Source: Micrasema longulum (lineage: Eukaryota; Arthropoda; Insecta; Trichoptera; Brachycentridae). From it: DNA of 64,000 nt. A program made the position numbers and the translations under genes. The stretch is from NCBI GenBank assembly GCA_022494885.1, contig JAGVSM010003420.1, positions 1 to 64,000 of the forward strand, read 5' to 3'. The notes below the pieces were generated by a model. That model was given only the letters and a program-made list of their open reading frames with translations. It ran no database searches and was not told the origin of the DNA. Shown in pieces: positions 23,601-38,600 of this stretch. Within the stretch, counting starts at the first letter, position 1, and every line of letters starts with the position of its first letter.

Positions 23601-26600
23601 AGATGTTTACACAATATCTCTGTTTAAATCACGTCCGAAAAAACATCTTCTTTCTCTTCCTGAATCCATCCTCATTTCCTTTTTTCCTCTTCCTCCTTTC
23701 TCTGTTTTTCCCATTAAGATTTGTAGTATTGATTATGTATTATTTATATACAAATACTGTTACTTCAACTTTTTTATATGTTTAGCTTGTTATTTTATTT
23801 TATATTAATACGCTTTGTGAGTTAAATTAAATTAATAAAGTTTTTATTTTATTGGTTGGTTGGAATAAAATACCCATTTGGTAATAAGCCCACCAACGTA
23901 TTGAACAATTTACATTATGTAGAATGAGTTTAATACTTAAAGTCATAGAATGGACTGAAATATGTTAGATGGAGACTAATCTAACCAGGGTACGTATTCT
24001 GATGGGAAGTTAAAATTTATCTTCAATTTTATCTACAAAGTAAAATTAAGTGTTCTGTAATTTTCAAACAGATATACACACTTTCGTACATAAATATCGT
24101 TTATACCGTCTCCGTATATACCGATGAAGATAGCCGTTCATAATCGAGGCCCAGAGAACGCTTTATATTAATGTTAAAATGCTCTACATAGTGTTTTGAC
24201 AATACGCTTCTTGCTAGGCTATTCATGCATTCACTATAATTATTTTTCTTTAATTTATAAGACGTGGGCCTTCCTACTCTAGGTTCACTTCTGTCATAAA
24301 TTTAAACATTGATATTAATTTTATGATTTTGTTGGCAAAAGTTTTACGCTACGATAATTTTCATTTACTACCGAATTGCACGCGATTTGTCTATTGGCCG
24401 GATGGAAAATATTTAAATAAGTATTTTCTGGTATAATTATTCAGTGTTCATGTTGCATCATCAAGTTCCTTAGTATTTTTATTTATTTACGGCAAATCAT
24501 GTTCAAATTTTTAAACATTTTGTGTTTCCTCATACGCGAAGAGCTTACCTGCATATATATAGACAGTGCACAAATTTAATATCTGAGATTTACGAAGTTT
24601 TTGCATGGCGTAAATTTTCACCACAAAAAATTGTAGAAACTTTGCACACTGTAACAATTAGCATTACATGAGGGTACGTAACAATTAACAATTAATAATC
24701 TGTGCAACTTACCCCATTTCCAACAAGACGCGTCGCTTGATTCATCTACGCTTCTATACGGAAAAAGGCAGCTATTTGCCAAAAACATATTATCAGATAT
24801 GATTATTTTTAGCATTTATCAACTTATTTTTATCTCTCATTAAATACATTTTTGTTATTTTCCTAGGTTTACCTTTTCTTTTATTTATTTACATTTTTTA
24901 GATCTTAACTTCAATGGGTACTTTTAATTTTCTTTTTTTTCTTCTGTAGATATGAATGAAAATTTTCAATTTACTTTGTTTTGATTACATTAATGAGCGC
25001 ACACTGTTGATATATGTGTTTATTTATTTTTTCCCATATTTAAAAGACATTCAAGTGAATTGCTATTCCTTAATTTTAATTTTATTATTTTACTCTATAT
25101 TCTTTCTTTAAAAAAATAGTTCTTTAAACTATTTTTTTCTGGTTGTGTTGAGTTTTTTTCTTCTTAATAATATTTTTCAAAGCATCAAAAACAAAATTAT
25201 ATTTGTTCATTATTTTATACGCATACAATATGATGTCTCTACTCTTTTTATTTGATTATTAATTAAAACTAATGTCTGAGCACCCGATGACAAACTATTA
25301 TTGAATAGTTTATCGTGACAAAATATATTTTGATACTTTGTTTTCTTTATAATGTAGTAATATTGTAATAATGTGTATATTTTATTGAATAAAGACTATA
25401 AAATGCAAATAAAAAAAACTGTAAATAATCACAAGTAACACCACAGCATGTCAATAGTTTCTGAAGCATGAAACCTGTATGTCAGTGTTGAGCGGTGATT
25501 TTTTTAAAGGTAATTTACATAAAATGATAATTAATTTGTATGTCTAATTTTTCTGTAGTTCTGTGAAAATCAAGTCAAACAACAATTATTATTAACTTTC
25601 CGATATACGAGCACATAGCTTTATTAAACAGTATTTTAATACAACAGAAAATACCACAATGACATTCAGCAGATATTTCCATTATGATTAAAATGTCAAC
25701 ACTGAGCACTAACGGATTTTTGTTAATAGTGCCAAAAACGACCACATCGAGCACCACATGTCATATGTACTACATAATAGTATGTATGTCAACGGTATCA
25801 CACCAAAGTAAAACAGTCCTTCTGAAATAATGTTCGAAATACTAGCTTCCAAATAGAGAACCTTGGAATAATATTCGTAATCTTTCAGCTTGTTTTAGTA
25901 TGAAAAAACCACAACTGGGTTAAAGATGAAAAATATACTGTTCTTTTTTGTATTTTTTTTTTTGTTTTTTAAAAGTGGCTTGTCAGCGGATGGGACAGAG
26001 GGGATATAGAAAGAGGTGATTTAAAATATACCACAACACGTGGAGGAATATGTTAAAGTAATCGGCTAGTTTCATCGTTCGCTGAGAAAGGGCTAGGCAT
26101 TGGGCGCACTCAATGGATATTTTTTTAGGAAAATATAAAATAATTGTTATTTATAATAACTAACCATTATTTTATTTGTTTTCTCATAAATATACTTGCT
26201 TTGAAACACAAATATTATCGAATGGCAAATATAGTGGTAAGCTGTGCACAATCGCTTATTTAGACGATTCGCCCCTGGTGTGTCATATCTACACTGAGTT
26301 TTGCTTATAAATATCTAGGCATTGTGTTAATGCTTATTTTTTTTTAATGCAACGTTTTAAGTACTTAACTATTTTTTTCGCTGCTGATTGCTATATATTA
26401 TCAAATGATTTGAAATTTCTTGTAGAACACCTCAAATTTAAGTAATTTTGTGATTTTTTGAAAAAAAACAGTTTTTATGCTTATGCCGGCATTATAGTGG
26501 GCCAACGCGAATGCGAATGTAATATTCAAACCAAGCATACTTTAGAATAAAAATGCCAATAAAAAAATAGGCAAAATTGTGAATGTTACACAGTGTGTGA

Positions 26601-29600
26601 ATTGATCACCTAATCCAGCAGATTACATATCACAAGCATTCTTAATGTCTATATTCTCAACAGCTGTATTTCTGTTCAAAAAATGATTAATAATATGTTC
26701 TATGATTTCTTAAAGTATTAAAAACTTACTGAAAACCTAGCGATCTTACATTTAAAAAAAAAAGTTTTGTTTTGTTCATTTAAATCGTAAATTATTTTGA
26801 AAATATGAACTTACCACCAATACCCGTTAAAGCTTATGGTTTATATGAAAATATTCTAAACAATACAGGTAATAAATATATATTATAATGCCAGAATTGT
26901 GGAAATGGAAAAAATAGTTTAATAACCGCTTCCCTTGGTGAAATTGGTCACGGGAGTCTGAGGGGTTGATGATTGCTGATACGAGTAGATGGCCAACACA
27001 TGCTCTTGTTTACATTTATATTTCTTGAAATATTTTTTATGGTCGTTTTTCATATATTTTATTTTTGGCCAGTAAAATAATATATATTAGACTATTTTAG
27101 AACAAAATTACTAACCCTAGTTAGACACTCATAGCAACTTTATGTAAATGTTATTATTTTATTTGTAGGCATGTAATACGATATATGAATAAATATTTGG
27201 ATTAAATTTATGCTTTTAACAACATTCATAATTTGTATCAATTCTCTACTATGCCGCAATTACTTACCAAGGCATAAGCATTTACGAGTTGTTGGCATGG
27301 GAGACAAAGATTGATTATATTATTTTTTTGGTATAACTATCGGCAATCTATGCGGGAGTGGTTCGTATTTTGTGTTGTACATTTTACAAATATAGAATGA
27401 GTATTTCGTTAATGGTTATGTGATAGAAGACAGGTTATAGTTTATAGTAATACTACCATAAAGGTTAAGTCTATGGTTCACCTTTTACCTTGAGGGCCTT
27501 GAGAATAGAGAGGAAATGATCGATTCTAGAACCAACGATATAGATAAAGAGAAGGGCCTCTAGTTACAAAACGATAAAAAGGAATATCAGAAAACCCATC
27601 TAATGTTATAATAATAGTAATAGTACTAATAAAAATAAATTAATGAACGTCCATAAGGCTTAAACGTGCATTTCCTGTTTGTTAATTTGTTTATTAACGG
27701 AACAATTAAAGGTTTTCAGTCACACAAACATTTAAAACAAAATATTACTGGCTCAGTACACCTTTATAATGCCCACGGCATACTAGTTGCGAGAATTTTA
27801 AGAAATGGAAAAAAGAACCACATAAATGAAATAATAAAGTACGGGTTGTGGTCCCGTGGGTAGAGTCGTGGAATCAGGCCCGAGGTTCGAACTTCACTCT
27901 ACTATATTTTTTTACATTTTCTCACATATTTTTTCAATACGGTATTTTGAGTTGGTCCAAACGCCTGTAGACAAACGACTGGATTTCATTAAGATTAACA
28001 AAGAAATACGGAAGTTCTTGAAGAAACTGAAAATACGGGAATACGTTGATCTCTGCGGTTACCCGAATACACACATCGAAAGATAAAAAAAATCTTGTCA
28101 AGTGGCGTTTAAATCTCATTTTTACTATTTTGCGACTTATCTGTCTACACACCCTGATAGCGGAAAATCAAATTTTATATTTAAAAGCGTGTATATTTGT
28201 ATGAAATTTTGGAGTGTCTCGTTGGTAACCTGCAATTAAATATGTTTAACGACACATTTTATAAGAATATTAAATTGTTTTTACAGAAAATCAGATTTTT
28301 TTGGATAGACTATTAAATATAATACTTTTACCTTCCGATTGTATTACGGGCCTAGGTTTTATCAATTTAAAAAGTAATATCACAATATATTAATTAAAAT
28401 GTATAAAAATCATTTATTCTCAGTGTGATTTTATTACTCTCACAAAGAGAATGCGTATCAGGTGAAATTGATCGAATCTTTCTGCTTAAATACCATTCAC
28501 ATTAAAATAATGTTCGTCTTTTACTGGTTCTATTAATTTCATCACAGCAGTCTACATTTACATAAGTTTTAATCAATTATTGTGGTCTTCGTTCCATCGT
28601 CAACGTAACAGGTTTCAGTGCCCTATGAAAATGAATTAGAAAGTAGGGTATTCCATCGAAAGTGGTTAGAAGACAGAGCCTTTTAATTCTGATGTATAAA
28701 AAGAGTTATTACAATATTTATGCCTACAGTTATGTATTAACTAAATTATTTTATTTATTTATTTATTTTATTTGGGAAATCGACAGTTCTACATACATAT
28801 TTATAGTAAACAAACAGATATAGTGTATAAACTCCGAACTAATAGCAGATTTCCACAATATATACAAATTTAAAAAAGAAAATATATTACATATCAAATA
28901 AATACATATAAGTTTATGCATAAAAAAAATGTTATTTTCATGTACTCGTATATAAATATTTTTCAATAATCAAAGAATTTTTTTATATTTATTTTAAGAA
29001 CATTAAGTTACTGTAAATTGGGCGGGATTAGGACAAGAATGCGTGAAGAGCGGATAAAGAGGGGAAGGGAGATGTACATATTTATTATTATAATGTCTAC
29101 TAAGTTACATAATGCATTTTGAGTGTAAATTTTAAGTCTAACAGAGTGATGTTTGTGTAATCTATATTTTTAAATTTTGTATTGTACACTGAAAAAGTCC
29201 TACAAAAAAAAAGGATTTTTAAGATTTTAATTTGTAATTATCATCATAATTTGTATTTGCGCACCCAATGGTGTATAGGGAACTGTATTCACGTAATAAT
29301 GCAGCGTATTTCAATCCTCTGTTACATTAAGGTAAATCAGTTCTACTCCTCAGGCACCAATCCGGGGACTATGAAATATTCTAGTATAAAAAAACTTTTA
29401 AAAATAATATTTATATTTGAAATTTGTATTAAAAGGGTTCTCTCGCTATTAGAACGAAAAGATAATCAATGTTGTTTAAATTCGGATAAAAACAGGCAAT
29501 GCCTGACATAATTGTCGACACATAATTGTCGCCTTTATAAACTTTTCTTTGTAGCTAGTAGGATAAAGGAGTTTCATTCTACAATATTTTATTTCACAAT

Positions 29601-32600
29601 TGGAACCCAAATCCGCGCTCATTGTCGGAAGTAAGTTTATAAAATTTGATTGTGTCGACTGGAACTATGTTTAAAATAATCGTGTCTTTTAAATCGTGAT
29701 ATTAAGTACCTAACGGAGTAAAGTTTCTCTAAAAACGTACCTTCGTATCAAACACCCATACATCAATACAAAACACGGTATATTTCAGCGATTTGCAAAC
29801 TTTGAGGCGCGAAAAAGCTACCGAAAAATATGCTTATAAAATAACAAAATCAAGTCAGGACACATGGTTTATGCATTGTCTGGCGTATTGTGGAGTAGTG
29901 TATGGGGGCGCTATCTCTTGCAAATCATTTATATGGGCACTTGCAACACTGGACACATCAAACTCCAGGTGACAGGCCTGCCAACACAGAGACGCAACAC
30001 GGCGCTTACTTCCGGAAACTCGAACCAGACACTTTCCGAAAACCATTTATTCCAGTTGCCTTTAAAACGACATTGTTTCTCACTTTTATTATTGAACATT
30101 AAATTGTTCCCATTTTCACGGCTAGGTTCAAACAGTATTGTTCGGTGTTCATTCGTTGTATTTTATTGAATTATATGTCGATCAAGTTGTAAATAAAACT
30201 CAGGACAAAATATGTTAGCAAAAATAATATTTTGTTTTATGCACGTCACCTTGCAAAAAAACATTGATTAAATAATAATTATGTACAGTTATCATTACAA
30301 CACGAAACAGATTCCACTTTACTTTTATGTATATTGTATGGGCAGAATGTTTATTTTTTTAATTTATTTTACCAAAATAACATTCCATTTTTTTTATTTA
30401 AGCCGTTATATTGGGATAACATATCAATCCAGGAACGCTAGAGCAATGGTTCGACATTATTAAGGTATAATACGGTTTAATAGCATAAGTATTTACCTCT
30501 TAAACATAGTTTCTCTTTTGTGAAAGATGTCGATCTCCAAAGTGATAATATTCAGATGCCTGACTGTTTTTACAATCGGCATAACCAGAGACAGGTTGGT
30601 TCTGGAAGTCAAGAGGTAAAACAGTCTGTTTTGTCGGAGATTGCCATCAGGAACATAATAATTGATGCGCTTTAAAATGGCGGAGTTCTCGATAAAACCT
30701 CTTATTAGCCTAAAAAAAAGTGTCAGTGTGAGAACCCACCCCTTCTAAGTTGCAAACTGTTGGTACCAACTCCCAAGCATTCCCAAGAGAAATGCAGTGT
30801 GATAGAGCCACGGGTACCATACTTCCTCATGTAGAAATACCTCAGCTTTTTATTAATTTACATTTATTCTTGTATGTTGTGTTGCGTGTTTATTGATAGT
30901 TAGATTTACTTTATTTATTATCATATCACAAACATAAAAGTATAAATTTATAAAACGTTGCTTTGACTATCTAACTAGGGTTATTTATCCCGTTCTAAGC
31001 CAGTCAAAAAAATATATATAAGAATCAGTAATCAATACATAGAAAAATAAATAAAGGTATTAAACATAAGTAAATAATCAATATAAAAAAAACATCGTAA
31101 AATTTGCATTAAATATGCATTAATGTGCAGGAAAAATAATAGTAAAAACGTATTTAGAACCCAGTAAAGTACGCAGTAAGAAGAAAATATATTGTAAAAA
31201 TAAACCCTATTTTTTGAAAAACATAGAAAAAGATGCGATAAATAAAAAAGTGTGTATTTGTAGTAAAAATTTAAAAATAAAATCAATAAAGAACTGAAAA
31301 CATATTATTACAATTCAAATTAGAACATGTGTTGGCCATACAACTGCCACCCCTCGGGCCCTCAGGCTCTGCGACCAACTTCACTGAGGAAAGTAGTCAG
31401 TAACTTCTTTAGCTTGTGGCTCTTACAACATTTCCATGGTTCCGGCATTATATTATTTAGCTTTTGTCCTATGTAGGAGTATTGTCTCTGTGCTAAAGAA
31501 GTTGTAACCATTTTTCGGGAAATCAGATATTTTAAAATTAGTTTTATTTATATATACGCCCAATGGGCATTTTTAAGGACATATTTAAGCGAAGAAAATT
31601 ATTATAAAGGAAAGTAGAAGACACAATGGTATATAGTAGACTTGGTAGGAGTGGAAGAGGTAGAGATGTGTTTATAATTGGATTTGATTCAGTGATCGTT
31701 TGAAAGAAGACAACTTGTTATCAAAGAAATTAAGACTGGTATGTTTGTTGGCAGACCTAAGAATTCGGGGCATAGGGGAATGAAAATCATAGTTAGTTCT
31801 ATGGTTATCGGTATGAAAGAGTAAGTTCTGTCTGAGGTTTCTGTTGGGATATTTCATTTTATTGAGCTCAGTAGTTCAGGTGCATCAAAGAGTGAGTTGA
31901 AAATTTTAAATAAGAATAGGTCGGATTTATTTCGACGGTCTTGAAGAGAAGATATATTTAAGCTAGTTTCTAACTCATTATTCGTATATTGGTATCTAAA
32001 TAAGCCCAACCTTTTGCCTATCTTTCTTCAAAATCGATGTTAAACTGATTCAATATTTTTGATGTGAACATTATAATATGGAGACCATATAACAGAGAAA
32101 TACTCTAGGTGCGGGCGAACTAGGGAACAGAAGAGAGCTTTAAGGGTATTGATATTTTTGAAGTCAGTTGTGCTTCTGTTAATAAATCCAAGGAATTTTA
32201 AGGATTTATTGATAACATGTTCAATATGAATTGTACAAGAAAGTTTAGTGTCAAGTATAATACCCAAATCTCGTATACTAGACACAGATGATAATATTTC
32301 ATCGTTCAGTGAGTAGTCGTATATGTTTGGATTTTCCAGACGAAAAAATCTTATAACCTTGCACGTACTTAAGTTGAGATGTAGATTATTGGATGAGCAC
32401 CAGATGCTAAAAGACAGTAAATCAGATATAGTGTATTGAAAACTTTTGAATAAAACTCCCGTTGGTCCCTTTTTCTCTTATATCACTCAAATTACATACA
32501 TTAATATTATTATTATAAATCAAATTTCTCTTTTGAAATTTGTATTACTACTAAAATCGCTTTAATGAAATTTTATCGACTTCTCTTGGTTTAAAATCTT

Positions 32601-35600
32601 CTCCTTATATTGCTTTTTCAAATTTTAAAGATTACTTGCTATATTTGTTATTCCTTCTTTATTTTTTATTTTTTCTCTGCTGCATTGGCATGTTTTTATA
32701 CTTTTAAACTACTTTTAATTACTTATATTATATATGTAAATAAAATCAATATATTGCTGCTCTTAATGTGTCATTAATTTTGAAGATGTTTTTTAAATTG
32801 ACCTAAATTTACTGTCTTATATTTCACTTAAAGATTCTTCTCATCGTTTCTTTGAATCCCATAAAATAAATATGTGTATATTTATGTTTTCCCTTTTTTT
32901 AAAAAAAATGTTATTACTATTTTATTTTATTTTTACATCTGAGCATGTTTTTCATTCCTTATTTCCATTCTTAATTTTAATTACTCTTACAAATTTTCTT
33001 CATTTTTAATATTATTTCTATTTGTAAATACTCACTACAAACTACAAACCTTAAAATATATTTTTTTCACTTAAATTTTAATTTTTAAACAACTTTCATT
33101 AATGTTTTCTTTTTCCTTCTCTTTTTTATACTTTCATAATTAACCTTACATATAATTGCTTTATAATATGGAAACTTCACCGGTCCATTAGAATTATGTC
33201 TAATTGTGTAAAATATTAAAATTTGTAACTGTACTGTATGTTTCCTGAATAAAAGAAAATAAAAATAAAATAAATAAAAATAAGTCAATATTACACCTGA
33301 TGATGGATAATTCAGAATACCCAAAAACTAGTGGTGTTATAATATATTAAACTCTTATGTGGTAAAAATTACAAAGTGTTTCATTTGAAATAAATTCATA
33401 GTATTAGGACATTAGTATTTTATATTTGTAGGTACTATTTTAAGACCAAAAAATTAAAAATTAAAAAGTTTAAAAAAAGGATACCAAAGTCGATTTGAAA
33501 AATAAGTAAGGACTTAACTAGTTATTCAAAATGTTTTTTTGTACAACTATCTAAATATACCAAATTTGCAATAATTCATATAACCACTCTCTTCTTACCC
33601 CTAGTAACAAAGTTTGGCAACATTAGCCCATCTAATAGTACCAGTCTACTTGTAGTAGTAGTACTGAACGCTGACAGAATAATATTATACAGACATATAA
33701 TATTACAGTTTATCGCTATTAACTTTATTTAACCCTTTGTGTTCTAGTAGTTCTACAGTGGGACCACCGATTAAATAATAAAATCCTTGCGTACTGGTAA
33801 GAATCGGATGGAACCACCCTAGTAAATATACTACTAGTGACATCTGTGTTTAAATAAAAAAATAATTGTAACAATAAACATGACATGTCGTCATTATTTC
33901 GACAAGTCAAATCCTGCAAGTAGTGCGTGCGTTTAGAAGGGGAAACAAATTGAAATATTTACACGTGTTTGTTATAATGGGAGGTATGTTTTTACAAATA
34001 TTTATATATTTACATTAGTTTTAAATATATGATGCATTTATTTGAAAATAATTGTGATATTAAACAACTTTTTAAAGGTTTTTCCATAAGAAACCACTAG
34101 GACACTTAAGCTTATTTTTCTTTTTACTCAGATAAAACTAGTTGGATTTTTCCCAAGTTTGAGGCTCTTCCAGTTAATGCAATTTTGGATGAAATACCTT
34201 CAGATTGTGATTCTATGGCATCTGACGATGAAGATGAGTTTGAAAATGTTAATTTGTTGGAGGAAATTGAAGTTTTAGAACCCTATCCCATCAATTCATC
34301 AGAGCAAATATACTCAGAAAATAATGATTGGGATAGTGAAGACGAGATTTCACTAGCCTCGCTTATACAGGAAGCAGACATTTTATGGGGTAGACATACT
34401 AAAAATTGGAATGAACAATTACCTTTCTTAGAAAACACTGGTCCCATTATACCGGAAAATGTTGAGATTCCCACTGATTTTTTTTATTGTTGTTCCCTAT
34501 TGATTTACTGGAAAAAATTGTGTTTGAAACTAATCTATATGATATTCAAAGAAATGATGGCAATTCTCGAAATTTTGAAACTACAAATTTACAAGAAATT
34601 AAGTGTTTTTTAGCTTTAAACATGTTGATGGGAATAAAAAAATTGCCTAGTTATAAAGATTATTGGTCTTCGAAAGTTGAGCTCAGAGATCCATACATAT
34701 CTTCTCTAATGTCGCGTGATAGATTTAGTTGGCATCTTGGGAATATTTACCTGAACGACAATTTGTTACAGCCGTCTCACGGAGAAGAAAATTATGATAA
34801 ATTGTATAAAATAAAATCTTTGCTCAATACACTCTCGGAAACACGATCTACGATCGCTACGATCAAGTCCATGTCATTGAAAGATTTTCGACTTGCAGTT
34901 GTGGCAGGTTTAGTTGGAGCAAGTTCTACAAGGGGAAAAAAGAAAACCTTACTTGCTGCACCAAATAATTTTAAAGTTCAAGTTCCCTTAGAGCTCCGGA
35001 TGGATAAAAATGCACATATGCCGATAAATGGGAAAAAAGTACGTTGTGCTAACTGTAGCACCGAGGCAAATCCGCACCGGACCAGGTGGCACTGCTCAAC
35101 TTGCCATGTTGGACTTTGTCTTACAGATAAAATAAATTGTTTCATGTTATTTCATCAAATATAATATTTATTCAAACCTTTTTTCCTATTTTTTATATTA
35201 CATTGTTTTTAATTTTTTTCTTTCTTGTGGCCTGGTGGTCCCACTGTGGAACCGCCAATTTTCTCTACAACTATAAATGTAAAAAAAATAGAAATAATCT
35301 TTACTATCCTTTGTTTTCAATAAAATATGTTAAAAACCTAATCCGACTAAAAAATAATGTTCCGTCCACAAAGGGTTAAGTGGATTCTGTGTACCGTACG
35401 AGCTACTACTATTGACCATTCTAACGGCCTTTACATCTTTACGTGTCTTAAAAGTTTCACTTTCAATTATTTATTACATTAATATTTTGTTTGCCTCTCC
35501 CAATCTCAAGCGCATTATAATACGCTTTTTTATCAATGTATATATTGTTCGCCCCTTCGTCTATTCGTCAGCGTGTTTGCCTACCTCGATTTAAGTATAA

Positions 35601-38600
35601 GAGGAGATCTTCAACAATGTTTGAGTATGTCCAAATGCTTGCAGACTGGCTGGATTTCCACCCTAGATTTCCCTTCTCGACAAAGTTTTCCCTCTCAGTT
35701 GAAATAAATGTAAATATGAATAACTCCCTAGGGAGGAAATCCAGCCAGTCTGCAAGCATTTGGACATACTCAAAATGTTGTTGATGATTTTCCATTTACA
35801 TAAAATATGTAAGATTTCTTTAGTCAGAAAAATTCTGTTTCTTGTTTTTACGGAGATTAATTCGACAAAGACGCTTGATAATTATTTAAAATATTTTTTC
35901 GTCATTGCTTAGTAAAAATGTATATTCTTACACGAACTGACCTTAAAAAATGTAGTAGGCGGTTGGTAGCTTCCGCCTACAATTTATTTTCTCTAACTTT
36001 CAAGATAATTTATCACTTTTCAATGGAAATAGCAGGCCACTTTATATTTTTGAATATAAAACAGTATCTAAAAATATCACATTCTGCGTAAAATTGATTT
36101 ACTGATGTGCGATTGAATATTTAATAATATTAATGTGTCAGCGAACTAAGTAAACATAGCCTTAGTCTAAAAACGTGCTTTTTGGATTATTTGGAATGCA
36201 AAAAATGTTTTTTTTTAAATTTGAAACTACTTTTGGCCCTAAACCAGAGCTTGAAGTTTTCGAAAAAGTCATTTTTTGCGTTAAACCGGTTGTCATTTTA
36301 CATTTATGTAAGAAAATCAGTCTAATCAAATTTTATAATGTGCATTTAACATTGTTAAATAAGCATCTAAGGGCGTGAGTTACACTTTGTTTTGTAATAA
36401 ATGGGTAGCAATGCTTTAATGAGCCATTGTTTTCGTCAATATTAGTAAGGCGCTCAACGGAATCAGTTCCGCGGAGTGTAAACGTTTTGCATTTCGGTAG
36501 TTTTAAAACGTGTTCGAATTTGTAATGTGATTAAATTTTATATTTACTAACAAAAAAATTAGATAATTAACAAAATGTTCAAAACTTCAAACCTCGGTTG
36601 AGGGCCAAAAGTAGTATGGAATATTTTTTTAAATAATTTTTGCGTTTAATGTGATCCAAAATGCAACTCTTTAGACCCCTTTCACTTTGATGTCTAAAAA
36701 AATAAAAACTTCATACATCATCGGCCCACTCCAATACACATTTTTTTGTGTTAGTAAGCATACTAAAATATTTTACTTGAAAATATTTCGTACCGCTCGC
36801 AAAGTAAAGGATTATTAAAAGGATAAAAATATGCGGTGTCAGAGAAATACGAATATTTATTTGTTTATTTAAACAAGAGAGAGATAATTATTCTTATGCT
36901 GAAATAGAGTCAATGTTAAATATTTCTAGTCTACAAAAACGTAGAACTAATATTGACTCCATATATATGTTCGGCATACTAAATGGTATAATCGATGTTC
37001 CATCATTACTGGGACAAGTAAAATTCAATATTCCGACTCGTAGATTGAGAAACAATGAAGTACTGTTCATCGATCAGCATAGAACAAACTATGGCCTAAA
37101 TTCTCCAATGACCCGCCTTTGTCGTATTGTTAACTCAAGACAGGATCTGGACTTTTTTGGTTTAAGTTTACAACGATTTAAACGAGCACTAAATAAATAG
37201 TCCAGATCTTGTCTCGATGTCCCTTATGTTTGTCAATGCTTCTTTCTTTTTTCTTTAAATGTTTTAAACTACTCTTTTATTGTAATATTTACACCTTATA
37301 AATTGTATACATGGACAATGTCCGTTAATAAATAAATAAATAAATAAACACTTTATATACGAGTACATAATATACAGTTTACAAACATGTACATATGCAT
37401 TAGGGCAGGTATATTGCCTTAAGGCAAATTCTTCCTACCTACCCAGACCGATAATTAAAAAAACAGTTGTTTATGAACATATTGTAGGTAAATTATATTA
37501 TTTTCATTTTAAAATGAAACATAAATGAATGCATACATATTATTTCAATAAATATAAATCGGCTAAATATCTACACTATAGTCTGAAGACAGGATGAGGT
37601 AGAGGTAAAGAGGAAAGGAAAGAGCGAGGAGAAAGGAAAAACTCAAATATTCAGGATCATTCCCTTTCCGCTCCTAATTCTGGATTTTATTTTAGATTTT
37701 GGGTTCAACTCACTATTCACCCTGCAGTCCAACAAATAAATTCATTAATCAGCTTATTTTTTTCTTATACATTAAAATGCAATAATGTGTCGTGTCCTAC
37801 TTAATCTAGTTTAATTACAATTTAATTAAACATATGTTTTTATAGTCTAGCAAATGGCTGACCTCCACTCTAAACATTTTATAATTTGTTACAAGTCTGA
37901 TATCCGCTTTAAACAATATATGTGTTACCTTTATTAGGATAAAATACCATTACTGAACTTGTTAATTAAAATGCCTATTATACAAAGATACAAACCTCCA
38001 TTATGTGTAATGTACTTTGAAATCTCTAGGTTTCTATCAAATTTCAAATATGTTTTGTATTATATAATACATATAACTAGCGCACCCGACAGACGTTGTC
38101 TTTCCCGAACGATGGCTTGCCTGCTATTACCAGGTTAAAAATAAATGAATGGGAAAACATTGTAAAGAATTTGAGGAAATAATCTGATTGGGATCTATAA
38201 AAACGAATGTTGTTTGTAAATATTCAAAAACAAACTTTTTAAACACAAAAAAACAACATACTTCAATTTTCTCGTCGAATGCAACCCTGGTAAGTCGACG
38301 ATAAAAAGATTTCTTTATTTGTTTATTTATTTATACCTTTTATCAAAAATACAATTTTACGTTCACTTTGCCCAGCCAACAAGGGTACATATCCCGTTCC
38401 AAGCTAGGCAATTACATTTTAATATATTATAATAGTTAACAAAGTAATATAGAGCACAGACAAATAAAATATAAATTCATTCGTACACACATTTTGATAC
38501 ATATACATACATACATACACATATATATACATACACACATATGTACACACACATATACATACACCCATGCCCATACACATACATACATTCATAAAAACAT

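Noticed and set aside
38480..38600. CRISPR-like array
   Set aside because: Short CATA/ACAC units without spacers of constant length; this is a microsatellite.
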